Shown here: piece by piece, positions 13,078 to 25,159 of the stretch
Position numbering within the stretch: position 1 is the stretch's first letter
Layout of the letters: every line of letters starts with the position of its first letter
Source of the DNA: Sequoia sempervirens
Taxonomy: Eukaryota; Streptophyta; Pinopsida; Cupressales; Cupressaceae
Length of the DNA stretch: 64,000 nucleotides
Assembly: GCA_007258455.2 (NCBI GenBank)
Contig: VDFB02193867.1
Coordinates: 564,818,591-564,882,590 of the forward strand
Direction: 5' to 3'
Position numbers and translations under genes: made by a program
Notes under the pieces: model-generated
Databases searched by the model: none
What the model was told of the DNA's origin: nothing
The model's input: only the letters and a program-made list of their open reading frames with translations

Positions 13078-16000
13078 AGTTGTACAAATGTGGAGAAATC
13101 CCTAGCTACTCAAGTTGAAGAGAAAGATGAATGGGTGATTGATAGTGGATGCTCACATCATATGACAGGAGATAAAAGTAAGTTTGTGAGCTTGGAAAAG
13201 TATGATGGTGGTGTTGTGAGATTTCGTGATAATATAGCTGGTGTGATCCATGGCAAAGGATGCATTTCTATTTATGGTAAGTATAATACTGATGATGTCC
13301 TATATGTGGAAGGCTTGAAGAATAATCTTTTAAGTGTTGTTCAGATGGTTTACAAGGGATACAATCTTCAATAAAAGGATGGAAAGTGTAGAATATTGAG
13401 TTTCAGAAATGTAATTGCATCATGTACAAAAACAAAAGGTAATATCTTTCACTTGAGTGCTACTAGCAAAAGTTGTTTGATTGCTTAGGTTGATGAAAAT
13501 TGGTTATGGCATAGGAGAATGTGTCATGTTAACTTTGATAATATTTTCAAGATAAGTTCCACTAAGGCTATGAGAGATCTACATAAGTTGGTGAAACCTA
13601 CTAATGCCATATGCAAGGAATGTCAGTTAGGAAAGAAAACTAGAATTTCATTTTGGAGCAAACAACATTGTTCAAATGAATTGTTGGAACTTGTGCATAC
13701 TGATCTATGTGGTCCATCTTAGGTCATAATTTTACAAGGTTATAGGTATTTCATGTTACTCATTAATGATTATTCAAGAATGGTGTGGGTTACTTTCTTA
13801 AGGGAGAAATCTGAAGCACTGGAAAAGTTCAAGAACTTTAAGGCTATGGTTGAGACAAAGATAGGTCTGAAGATTAAGTGTATGAGATTAGATAGAGGTG
13901 GCGAATTCACTTATGATGATTCTAATTCTTTTTGTGGAGAACATGGAATAAAGAGACAACTATCTACACCGCGGACCCCTTAGCAAAATGGAGTTGTGGA
14001 AAGGAAGAACATAACAATTGAAGATGCTACTAGAACTATGATGTTGGAAGGAAATGTCCCTCATATCTACTGGAGAGAAGTTGTGAGTACTATTGTGTAC
14101 ACACTCAACTGGGTATAAATCAAAGGTGATACTGGTAAGACCCCTTTTGAGCTATGGACTAGTCAAAATCCTACTGTTAAATATTTCAAGATATTTGGAA
14201 GAAAATTTTATATCAAGAGAGATGAAGACATTGGAAATTTTGATGCTAGGAGCAATGAAGGTATCGTTCTGGGTTATTCTACTACTAGTAAGGCCTATTG
14301 GTGTTACAATAAAAGATTGAGGAAAATGGTTGAAAGTGAAAATGTCAAGGTTGATGAAGACTTAGGTACACCATCTAGAACCTATGGATATGATTCTAAT
14401 GATTAGAATGTTATTACAAACAAAGGAAATCAAGTTCATTCTACAAATCAAGTGAAAATCATTCCAGTGGATTAGGAAAATCAAGAGCAAGAAGAAACCA
14501 GTGAAGTTGCAGAAGAGAGAACACATGAGCCTGAAGTTGAAGAACATCCTAAGAAGACTCCAAGGTATGTAACATTGAATCATTCAAAAGACCATATTAT
14601 AGGAGATAAGAACAAAGGTGTCCAAACTTGGAGAAAGATTGCAGAAGAATACTACTTAATTTCAAAGACTAAGCCTACTAGTGTGAATGAAGTACATAAA
14701 GATGAGCATAGGGTTGAAGCAATGAAAGAGGAACTAAAATAGATTGAGAAGAATGATACATGGATTCTTGTTCCTAGACCTAAGGATAAGAATGTTTGGA
14801 ACTAAATGGGTCTTTAGAAACAAATTGAATGAGCAAGGGGAAGTGGTTAGAAACAAAGCAAGACTGGTATGCAAAAGATATTCATAGATGGAAGGAATTG
14901 ATTTTGAAGATACTTTTGCCCTTGTTGCTAGAATTGAAGCTATAAGATTATTTCTTGCCTATGCTACTTACAAGAACTACAAGGTTTATCAGATGGATGC
15001 CAAGTTAGCTTTTCTAAATGGTGAATTGGAAGAAGAGGTGTATGTTGAGAAACCTAGTGGATTTTAGTTGATTGATAAGGGAGATATGGTGTATCAGTTC
15101 AAGAAAGCATTGTACGGACTCAAGCAAGCATCAAGAGCTCGGTATGCCAGATTGGAAAAGCATTTGGTGAAGCTTGGATTTAACAAAGGAACATCTGATA
15201 GTAATATGTATTTCAAGAATGGTAATAAAGATTTGATTGTCGAAATCTTTGTTGATGATATCATTTTTAGATGAGATGAGGGTTTGTTTATGAAGTTTGC
15301 TAATGAGATGAAGAGTGAATTTGAGATGTCAATGATTGGTGAGATGAAATTATTTTTGGGATTGCAAATTACTCAGTTAGACAAAGGGATTTTTATATCT
15401 CAGTCCAAGTATGTGAAGGAATTGTTGAAGAAGTTTAGTATGGAAGATTCAAAGCTAGTCAGTACACCCATGGTGATTGGATGCAAGTTGACAACAAAAG
15501 ATGATTCTCTGAAGGAAAATTAGACTAGATACAAATCAATGATTGGTGGATTGTTGTATTTAAATCAAACTAGGCCCGATATCATGAATGTTGTATGTAT
15601 TGTTGCAAGATTTCAAGCTGATCCTAAGGAGTCTCATGTGACTATTGTGAAGAGAATTTTTAGATACTTGGAGGGAACAGGTGACTTTGGCCTACATATG
15701 GTATCCTAAAGATGATGATCTTACTTTGAGTGCCTTTACTAATGTTGACTGGGTAGGATATGTAAATAATAGGAAAAGTATTAGTGGTGGAGCATTTTTC
15801 TTGGGTAAGAAGTTGATTTCATGGTTAAGTAAGAAGCAGAATGCCATTTCCTTACCTACTATAGAGGTCGAATACATTGTTGCTGCTAACAATTGTACTC
15901 AAGTCCTTTGGATGAAACAGATGTTGAAGGATATCAGAGTTGTGTATAATGAGCCTATTGTTATATTCTATGATAATTCAAGTTCTATTAACATATCTAA

Positions 16001-16207
16001 GAATCTGGTGCTACATTCAAAGACAAAGCATATATATATATTAAGTTTCACTTTTTGAGAGAAAAGGTGAGTGAAAAGGAAGTCATACTTGAGTATGTGC
16101 CTACTAAGGAGTTTATTGTAGACATCTTTACCAAGTTGTTTCCTAAGGATACTTTTGAGTATCTCAGAGGGAAGTTAGGGGTGATAACCCCTCCAAATCA
16201 GAACTAA
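13078..16207 (+). pseudogene. Copia pol polyprotein, decayed
   Basis: Protease: WVIDSGCSHHMTGD near 13130 with the DSG catalytic triad. GAG-pre-integrase: WHRRMCHVNF and CKECQLGK (13500-13640). Integrase: HTDLCGP, then LDRGGEF (usually SDNGGEF) and NGVVERKN give the D-D-E positions, with a TAG (13981) just before the last. Reverse transcriptase: TKWVFRNKL to FVDDIIF (14800-15270). RNase H: FTNVDWVGY, KNLVLHSKTKHI, then IFTKLFPK. Frameshifts occur near 14797, 15680 and 16035. Stops include TAG at 13486, 13720, 13981, 14404, 14473, 14740, 14885, 15065 and 15521. The last frame closes at 16207. Confidence 0.93.
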
Positions 16208-16513
16208 GGATGCATTACATTGCATCAGTCTGTGCATTTCAAAGTCATATCTTGATCTGGATTATGTTGTGGTGGCTACTACTCAGGGGGAGTATTCAAA
16301 TGTTCATATGTTCAGATATATGGTTCAGAACTTGTATAGAAGATATATTTGTCATTGATTTCAAAGTGGGAGAAGACCATGTGAAAAACTTTCTGGGAAA
16401 GAAGATCATGTGAAAGAATTAAGGAGAAAATGAGTCAGAATCTAAGGGGCAGTAAGTGTTAGGAGTTAGTTGCATTGATGGTGTTTTTCACATCATGTGT
16501 TGCCATCAATACC

Positions 16514-16522
16514 AAAGGGGGA
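16514..16522 (+). promoter_or_regulatory. Polypurine tract
   Basis: AAAGGGGGA just upstream of the 3' LTR start TGTTGG. A second purine run, CTCAGGGGGAG, lies at about 16281, as in other elements of this type. Confidence 0.8.
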
Positions 16523-16525
16523 TAT

Positions 16526-17768
16526 TGTTGGATGTTTTGGTTGTGTTGTTGATATGTGGTTTTCATTGATGTCAACACTATTAGCATTAATTCATTAGAA
16601 TATGTATATGTCGAGGATATTGAGAAAATTTTAATGAGATGAGTTGCAGGTTGTCACTAGTGAAGTGAAGCTCAGTATGTTGGTAAGTTCTATACATTGA
16701 TGAGCATAGGTTGTGGAATAAAGGATTTTTTTTTAGTGTATCTAGTTTATCCATGTCAAGTTTCAGAGATCTGTGTGAAGATTTGATTGAGTTATGAAGA
16801 TTTACATTCTAACAGTTTTTTGTTGCTTGAGTTTGTGTTCCTGATTGAAGATGATGCGATTTCAGTTAGTTCAATTTTTTTGGATGCTTCTTTGGTGATT
16901 CATGATGTTTTTGGATGCTTCTAGATCATGCTCTATCTTTCTTGCACAACTGCATTGATCGTTGTGCTCATGGTTGGTGATTTTCTCTTACGTGTTCATG
17001 TTTTTCTTGTTCTTGGCTGACATGGTGTTTGTATTGTGTTGTGGATCTTTGAGGAGTAATTAATTGAAGTGTTTTCATGTTGGAGATGTTGATTTGGGTC
17101 TTCACTAAGCTGTGGCCGACCTTGGTTGATTCGTATTAATAATCTTTAGTATTTTGGGCTGACTGTTTATATTTATTTTATTATTTTGTCCAAGTCGACA
17201 TGTAGGGATGAAATCTCATGTTGTGGATATATAAGAGAAATTTTTTAATCGAATTGAGGTGTACTTCTATTTGTATGTGTGTGAATATTGATCTAAATCA
17301 TTTGAAGGCAGAGCAAAGTGTGAAGAAGAGTGAATAATTTTTCATGTGCTTAACCAAAGTTGTGATCAAGCGTTAACAGATGCTAATTTGTTAGTTTAAA
17401 TCCATGTGGATGTAATTTGATTCCTTCTATAAGACAGTGTGTCTTCCTCTAGGTAGTTAGCCTTGTTTTAATTTAATAGTGAGCTCTAGGCAGTGTGTCT
17501 GAATGCATGTGCATTCCCCTTATTTCATTCCTTATACATTTAATAGGGTATAATCTTGTGGATTGACCTCCACTATGGTTTTTCCCCTAATAGGGTTTCC
17601 ACATAAGAAAATCTTGGTGTTATGTGTGTTTCTAATGTGTTGATGATTTATGCTTTTATGGTTAATAATCAAATCTAAGAATAAGGTTAATAAGTTGAAT
17701 AAGTTTTAAATTTCTATGACAACTGATTCATCCCCCCCTCTCAATTGTTTTCCCTTGTGTTGCCAACA
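16526..17768 (+). repeat. Copia 3' LTR
   Basis: Begins TGTTGGATG and ends TGCCAACA, so the ends are the inverted TGTTGG/CCAACA pair. Length is 1,243 bp. A TATA-like TATATAAGAG near 17227 is the likely promoter box. The last 80 bp match the 5' stub at 12203-12283. The base run ATAAA follows at the right edge. Confidence 0.87.
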
Positions 17769-20297
17769 ATAAATTGCATTCATACTAGAAGTCAACAACT
17801 AAAGACCAAATTTCATAAATAGAATTCATGTGTTATATATCATGCCTTTGAGGGGTCCACAAGTACAATGAGCCTTTTGAAATCCTTCAACATCTAAATG
17901 CATCCATTCCAAGACCATTGGGAGGTTGGTGTCCCAAGTTCCTTAATTTCTTCTAGTAATTTAATCAAGAGTAGTGCATTGTGACTTTGGCATGTAAGAT
18001 AAGGTAAACCCATAAAATTCATGAAATGGAATATTTGGAATCAGTGTGTAGACCATTTGTAACTAAATTCAAGTGTTAAATTAATGGAAAAAGATAAATA
18101 TTGAGAACTAAAAGAAGGATCCAAACCATAAAGGAAAATAAAATATTAACTTAAAACCTCAATGTCAAAACCACAAAATCACAAAATTTCTCAAAAAATT
18201 GATAATTTAGGTAATTGATAGTTGAATTGAGATGTGACCTCATTATATTCACTAAAAATTAAATTATGTGATCAATTTAATCATTCAATTAGGTGAAAGT
18301 GAAGGGTATTAATGTTTATTCAATTTTCAATTTTTAAAAGTTTAGTATTTTGATTAATCACTAATTCAATTTATATTGGTGGAAGATTTGAGGCAATAGA
18401 AAAATTGTGTACAAAGATTAAATCTTCATTTTCTCCTATTCTTTCATAATTTTTTCTTTTGTACTAGGGTTAAATCTTCATCTAGGTTTGTTGTGTACTT
18501 ATAAGAAACCTTTATTCCTTAGTATCATGTTCCTTTACATTGTATGGTAACTTTCATGATAAATATTATGTGCATGTCCCTTCCTCCTATCAAATTTTCT
18601 TTATTGATATTGAGGAAGTTTATTTCTAATTTTTTGGTTTCCTCGTTATCAAAATATTGCCTCAATAATTTAGAAATTATATTTACAAGCTTATCATCTC
18701 TCTCATTTTCTTCTCTTATTTTTACTTTAACTTATTCTCTATGATCTATATTTGTTTATTTGATAATTCTTTTACTACTTGTTCGTAAGACTTGGCTTGT
18801 CAATTTGAACTTCTATCTAATTGTATTTTTCCTCCATGTTTTGACTGTAGGATAGATCTATTTTATTTATAGTGAATATCTTCCTTCTATAATATTTAAT
18901 TTAATTTCCTCTACTATTTTAAGTGGTCAAGATCTTATTTTATCATGATTAACTCATGGAGCCAATTCTCCACAATATTTTGCAAGTTATTTAATCTCTC
19001 ATTAATTATTTTAATCTCTTAATAGTTTCTAGTTGGATTTTTTAATTTCATTCATCTTTTATTCCTCATGTTATCCCTTTTATTTTATAGATTCAAGCCT
19101 CTTTTTTATAACCATTAGTTCATTTATACATAGTCTTGGTGGCCAAAATAGTGGTGTTGACATGGGGCTATAAATTTCTTGCTTTCTTGGATTTCTTCCT
19201 CACTTTATCCTTTGTTTTCTTAGAATGTTTCATCCTTATTATTATTGATATATTATTTACCATCCATCCTTATTTTCCATTATTTTGGTCCTCCAAAGCC
19301 AATCCAAGATTATTGTATGCATTCTCACTCTCTTGTTAGATTCAAAGGGTGACTGGGAGATTTTTTTTCATTTTTCTTTACCTTTGCTTCATCTTGAAGA
19401 AATGTACTCAAATTTTCCTTTCCATTTTATTTTCCATGTGTTTTTTTTCCTACCTATGTTTGTTTCATTTTGGTAGTGTCTATGAGATGTTATGAGCTAT
19501 TCTTAGTAAAATAGCTACTTTTTTATTCATTGTTTTCTTAAATTTCTAATTTTTCCTATGCCTTAAAAATCATTTGATATTAAATTCTTACATTCATATA
19601 ACTATAACTAATACACTTTCACCTTCTTTTGATGAGAATTTATTTCAATCCACTATTGACATTCCTTTTATAATTATATCATCCTTCAAACACTTTCCCT
19701 CTTTATAAAATTTTATGTTTTAAATTATTTCAGAAATAATTTCTTAATCTACACCATTATTTAACATATAATTTCCAATTATTAAATCATTCATGCTATA
19801 AATCCCTTGATTTGAAAAGAAATGTGTTGTCTTGTTTCATTCATGGAAGCAACATACTTAGAGAATAATTTTGGTGAATCAAGGATTTCCCATGCCTCAT
19901 ATAGTATATGATGTTTTTCTTCTTATTGATCAATTATCATTTCATGATGCTAAATATAGTTTCCATTGAATATCCTTCAATAATGACTAAATTGATTTTA
20001 CATGACCACCAATGTTAAGTAATGATGTTTTCCCTTTATTACTAGTTCTAGGAAATAAATCTTAGATGCAACCTTTATCAAGATTTTTTAAGTCTTTAAT
20101 GGCACATTTTGTACTAGATTTCCCTAGGTTTCCCCTCAAAGAACCATCATAATTAAACTTTCACCTAGTTTCTTATTGTTGAATCCATCTAATATGATCT
20201 CTAGAAGGGTAATATTTGAACCTAAGAATTATAAAATGATAAATATATTAAATTAAATAAGTAATTTAATGTTTAGAAAATTAAATAAAATAATGAA
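17769..20297. other. AT-rich non-coding spacer
   Basis: No coding frame or recognisable element, apart from a 107 bp segment at 19660-19766 that recurs at 23630-23728. Confidence 0.35.
19660..19766 (+). repeat. Dispersed direct repeat, copy 1
   Basis: A segment from CATTCCTTTTATAATTATAT to ATTATTTAACAT that recurs almost unchanged at 23630-23728, with a few indels. The two copies bracket about 3.9 kb containing the unrecognised spliced gene relic. Confidence 0.75.
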
Positions 20298-20861
20298 AAT
20301 GTTTTGATTATGAAAAACTATGATAGATGTTGAATGTTTTTTTGCTAATGGTATGAAAATATTATTGATGATTAGATGAATTATTTGAACTACTGAATGC
20401 TCTATTTGTCATCCCAAGTAGCATTCAAATTACTAGTGATATTAAAGAGCATATAAAAATCTAATCTAAGATGCATATTTTATATGTGTGCAAGGTCTAT
20501 AGGTTCAATATATATGTATCATGTGCACACTTGTAAATTTAAATTTAAGAACTATTTTAGATTATGTTTTGTGTGCAATCTAGTAATTTGAATGTTTTGA
20601 TTATTAAAAACTATGATAGATGTTGAATGTTTTTTTTGTTAATGGTATGAAAATATTATTGATGATTAGATGAATTATTTGAACTAGTGAATGCTATATT
20701 TGTCATCCCAAGTAGCATTCAAATTACTAATGATATTATCTTGCATATACAAATCTAATTTAAGATGCATTTTTTATATGTTTGCAACCTATAGGTTCAA
20801 TATATATATATATATATATCATATGCACACTTGTAATTTTATTTAGAATTGTTTTAGATTT
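20298..20861 (+). repeat. Tandem duplication of a ~270 bp unit
   Basis: Copy 1 (20298-20563) and copy 2 (20591-20861) share nearly all positions, for example GATAGATGTTGAATGTTTTT, CATCCCAAGTAGCATTCAAA and ATGCACACTTGTAA. Differences include a TA microsatellite expansion in copy 2 (about 20800-20818). The duplication sits just upstream of the ATG at 20933, so it may be promoter or element-end sequence for that reading frame. Confidence 0.85.
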
Positions 20862-20932
20862 CTATTCCCTAGATCTAGATATATTATTTACCAAGGTCCC
20901 ATTGCTCCTTTAGGTGTACATACATATATAAC

Positions 20933-22611
20933 ATGGAGAATTCAGATGTTCCACCTCCAAAAACTTTGTTTGCAAATACTACTAATGAGATTAAGAGATT
21001 GAGAGACTCATTAGCAGATGGTGCAAACATAGGGATATATTCAGGAGTTTGCATGTCAATATTAAAGAGAATAGAAAAAGTAAGAGATGAACTTGGACAG
21101 ACTAGTACATATTCCCCTGATAGAGTAGCTATTATTCTTTCCTGCATGCGGGAAGAAGTACATGGTGAGGTTCCCTTTAAAAAAATACATGATGTTGTGA
21201 CCAAAGAAATGATAAAAAACACTTGTTTTCCATCAAAATCAGCGTAAGGTGAGGGGATACCAAGTCACCAAATGTGTGGATTGTGCTATGGCCCCATTGA
21301 TCTACCCATGATTTCTCATAGCACATGGTCAATATCCAAACAATGACCATATTCCATTATATTTTGTTCAGCAATTATATGTTGAGGTCCATTTGGGCCT
21401 CAAAGTCATCTACCTGGACATTCCACCATATGCTAGTCAGGGCCATGGTGGGATTGTCGATAGGCCCACCTATCATTGAGCAGATAGACCAGCCCCAGTG
21501 TTTAGGGTATTGGTTGGTGAGAGGTCTCCTACTCTCACCCTATCTCTAGCCCCCTTAGCACATGAGATTGTCATTTCCTCCCAAAAGGAAGCAATTGACA
21601 CTGTAGGTGACATTGCAGTTGCCACCACTAAGATATCTACTGATCGTGTAGATTAGTATTTGATGTCTAGACGTTCACAATCCACACCATTTGCAGCATA
21701 GTGGACTAGCATGGATCCTTTTATAGTGGCAAGCATCCCTACTCCCACACAACTCAATGGACTTATAGGAGATATGGCATGCAAGACTCTGCATTGTTTG
21801 GCTAAGGACCTCTTGGAGGCATATGCCTTCATCGCATTATACTATGGGATTAGTATAGAGTAGGTCAGATATTTTTTGGTGCATGGATTTTGTTCACATC
21901 CAAGATCCCATCACTCTTAGCCCAACACTAGTGCATGTTGGGATCCACCTATAGATCATTCAACTATTGCACGGACTATGGGTTTTACTGAAATGTTGAT
22001 TGGTCTCGATTCATCATCGTCGATGCCAACTCACCTGCATAGTCCTCTTCACTTATTATTTATGGCACGACATGGTATGGATCAGATGGATGTAGATGTT
22101 GACTCATCATTTGATCGTTTGGTTGATATGGTGGACATGACCATTGCAGAGGACTTAGGCCATCTGATATCATATGATGTGCATGTATGTGTGCATGTGC
22201 ATGTTTCAATTCTTTTTTTAATTATTTTTAAATTTTAGTTTTAACTAGATATTCATGTATTGATATATATGTATGTATATTGTAGCTGGTCATACCTCAT
22301 GTCACTCCAATCCTTGGTCCAGATCGTGTACATCGGCATGACTTTGTGGATGATTATGCTACCAGTGGACATGTGAGTTTTAATTTTTTATATATACACA
22401 TGTATATGTACATGCATATGTATGCATAGTTCTAGATAGATATTTAAAAATACAAGTGCATTCTTAAAAATAACTTTCATAAAATTTATTTAATATATTA
22501 TATGTATTTAACACATTGTGTACACAATTTTATCTATAGGTCTCGACACATCCATCAGAGCAGGGTTCTCAATCAGATGGTTGTTCGACTAGGAGTCGAC
22601 ATTCATATTAG
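20933..22611 (+). pseudogene. Unrecognised three-exon gene relic, ~510 codons
   Basis: Exon 1 starts at the ATG 20933 (MENSDVPPPKTLFANTTNEI) and runs in frame 2 to about 21215. One base gained or lost in an A run moves the reading to frame 3, which continues to 22178. The next pieces are 22286-22372 and 22540-22611. Each junction has GT and AG and phase 0, and the spliced frame ends ..STRSRHSY-stop at 22609. Six internal stops break it: TGA at 21309 and 21477, TAG at 21654, 21699, 21861 and 21918. Readable parts include YPNNDHIPLYFVQQLYVEVH, APVFRVLVGERSPTL and HGMDQMDVDVDSSFDRLVDM. I do not recognise a family. It may be an accessory protein of an unknown transposon or a dead host gene. Confidence 0.6.
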
Positions 22612-22650
22612 GCCCTACACTAGATTTATGATCTTTACTACATGTATTTG

Positions 22651-23060
22651 CTTATATGATATAGATTTGATCTCTAACATACATTTTCTTATTTGATGAC
22701 CTCTTAGCTTATAACATGTTTATGTTTATACATTGAATCTATTTACATGTATGTATGTGTTTGCTTATGTTTAAATGTTTATATGGCATACATACATTTG
22801 CTTATTTGATGATCTCTAACTTACATTTTCTTGTATGATATAAATTTGATCTCTAACATACATTTTCTTATTTGATGACCTCTTTGCTTATAACATGTTA
22901 TGTTTATCCATTGAATCTATTTACATGTATGTATGTATTTTCTTATGTTTACATGTTTATATGATATACATACACTTTCTTATATTCAATATACATACAT
23001 TTGCTTATTTGATGGTCTCTAACTTACATTTTCTTATATGATATGCATTTGATCTCTAGT
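22651..23060 (+). repeat. Tandem repeat, ~180-200 bp unit, two and a bit copies
   Basis: Units start at 22651 (179 bp), 22830 (203 bp) and 23033 (partial). Each begins with a CTTATATGATAT-like start, then GATCTCTAACATACATTTTC, a TTTGATGACCTCTT block and an ACATGTATGTATGT block. It lies just after the stop of the spliced gene relic, in what would be its 3' region. Confidence 0.8.
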
Positions 23061-25059
23061 AGAATTTTAGGAGAAGACTATTTCATTTTAGCCAAAAATC
23101 AATAATGCACATTGAAATAAGTTTTGTTGACGTTGAACCCACAACAAAAGACCAGCAAAATGGTCCCAAATGTTATTATAGAATCCCCTAGAGTTGTGAA
23201 ACTTTATGTTAGTTCATTTGATCACAACATCCCATTTGATCCTATATTCTCAAAGATAAGGAAATGAATGCCACTTTATAATTAAGTTCATTCGTGTTGA
23301 TCACAATAAATATTTTGCACACACACCCCTTGAATTTTATAGTAAGCAGTAAAAAATTATAAAATAAATGACTCCCAAGCAAGTAAACTAATGATACTTT
23401 ATAAATAAATTGCATTTACAAGCCTATTTATTAATGCACATGTTCTTCTAGTTTTAAAATTTGATAAAAATGATGAAATTAAAATCTTGATACATAATAA
23501 GAACAAATAAAGTGCATCACTTTGTGGTACACAAAACTCCTATTTTTTAAAAATGACTTAAGCAACGCGAACCATTGAGGAGTTAGGAACAAAATATAAT
23601 TATCAAGAAGAGGCAGGAACATTCCTTTTATAATTATATCATCCTTCAAACACTTTCCCTCTAAGTTATAAAATTTTATGTTAAATTATTTCATAAATAA
23701 TCTCTTAATCTACACCATTATTTAACATGATCATGCTTTCCTATACAACTGGATATATAAAATTATATAGTTTTAAAGAAATTCAATGCATAATTTGCCA
23801 GTTTCAACTTAGGATAGGAAAACTTGGAATCTGTTCATTGCCAACTTACACTCTATGCCTGCCACCCCACCCCCATCCCATGTTCTGCCATTCAAACCAT
23901 TGGACGACACCCAAGTGCTGGTCAACCATAACACTTCATGCAAATCTTCTCACTTAGACATATTGGCTGTCCCTTGCTCCCAAACATACAATCCATATAA
24001 GCATTACCTACAGCCACCATTTCCTATCCTCATTAATGTAGACAACTTGCACCAGTACCTGCTTGAGGAATATTATATTTTTGACAAGGAACAAAATTCT
24101 AAAATTACTCTATGTTGCATTCCTATACATTAAATAACAACAAACTCCATAATGAAATAACTTACAGTTTGATTACCACTTGATTCATTTAAACTAGGAT
24201 AGTTATTCCATACACTAGAATGCATTTTAATTTTAATTTTTTTCCCATATGCATATAAATAAAAGCTTATTTTTCATTATTTCATATCAAATTGCAAGAT
24301 TAATTTGCATTTATATCACTAGGAGTGTAGATTTTGGAGAAGAGATTTTTACACATTTATCAAGGAGGAAAATATTGGAGAAGACAACTTTTCATTTTTA
24401 TCAATCAAGAAAAATTTTGGAGGAGAATTTAACTAAGTTTGTAGAGGATTTTTTTTAGTCATCTTTAACTTGAAGAAGAAAATGGGACAACAAAGATAAA
24501 GAAAAAATGTGTCTCAACAAAAATTGTCAAAAGAAGAACAAAAGAGGCATGAACAAAATTGGAAAATTATCATAGAAAGAAACAAGGTACATGCTTGTTT
24601 CTTCTCTCTCTCTCTCTATCTCTCAAGTGTGTGTTTAGGACTTTTATTAACACCTCAACTTTTTTTTCTTATAAATATATTTCCAATTATGAAAACCATG
24701 TTAGATTTAACTTGGAAACTTTAATACTAAAAAATAGTCATCTTGCATGGACATTACCTAAATTCCTTATCATCTATTTCCAATTGCTTTTGTTCCATGG
24801 AATTCTTAAGTTCAAAAATCTTTGGTTTTATTTGTTTCAACTCCACTTAAATATCTCATAGTATCTCACTTTCTTTGCTTGCGTGTAAATTCAAACAAGT
24901 AGGAAATTCTCAAGCTGAAGTGAAGCCAAATCTAGATATTGGATGAAATGAATCCACTGAAGAACACATGGACCTTGAAGATAGGGAGGAGACCCATGTT
25001 TAAAAAATTCTTGTTGGAAAGGGGTTAGGATCACTTCCTTCTACTGGTATGGATGAGCA
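23061..25059. other. AT-rich non-coding spacer with CT microsatellite
   Basis: Includes the second copy of the dispersed repeat (23630-23728) and a CT run near 24604-24620. Short open frames are not supported by any motif. Confidence 0.35.
23630..23728 (+). repeat. Dispersed direct repeat, copy 2
   Basis: Matches 19660-19766, including CATCCTTCAAACACTTTCCC and CTACACCATTATTTAACAT. Confidence 0.75.
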
Positions 25060-25159
25060 NNNNNNNNNNNNNNNNNNNNNNNNNNNNNNNNNNNNNNNNN
25101 NNNNNNNNNNNNNNNNNNNNNNNNNNNNNNNNNNNNNNNNNNNNNNNNNNNNNNNNNNN
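25060..25159. other. Assembly gap (100 N)
   Basis: Exactly 100 undetermined bases, the usual placeholder for a gap of unknown size. It removes the 5' part of the Copia element that follows and probably the 5' part of the hAT element around it. Confidence 0.98.

Larger units (their letters stand above)
12203..17768 (+). mobile_element. Copia LTR retrotransposon, decayed, with truncated 5' LTR
   Basis: The order is 5' LTR stub, initiator-Met tRNA primer site, gag, protease, integrase, reverse transcriptase, RNase H, polypurine tract and 3' LTR. This is the Copia order (integrase before RT). The coding part carries at least thirteen stop codons and three frameshifts. The full 3' LTR is 1,243 bp, but only its last 80 bp or so is present at the 5' end, so the element is truncated or rearranged at that side and a target-site duplication cannot be tested. 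Confidence 0.93.
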
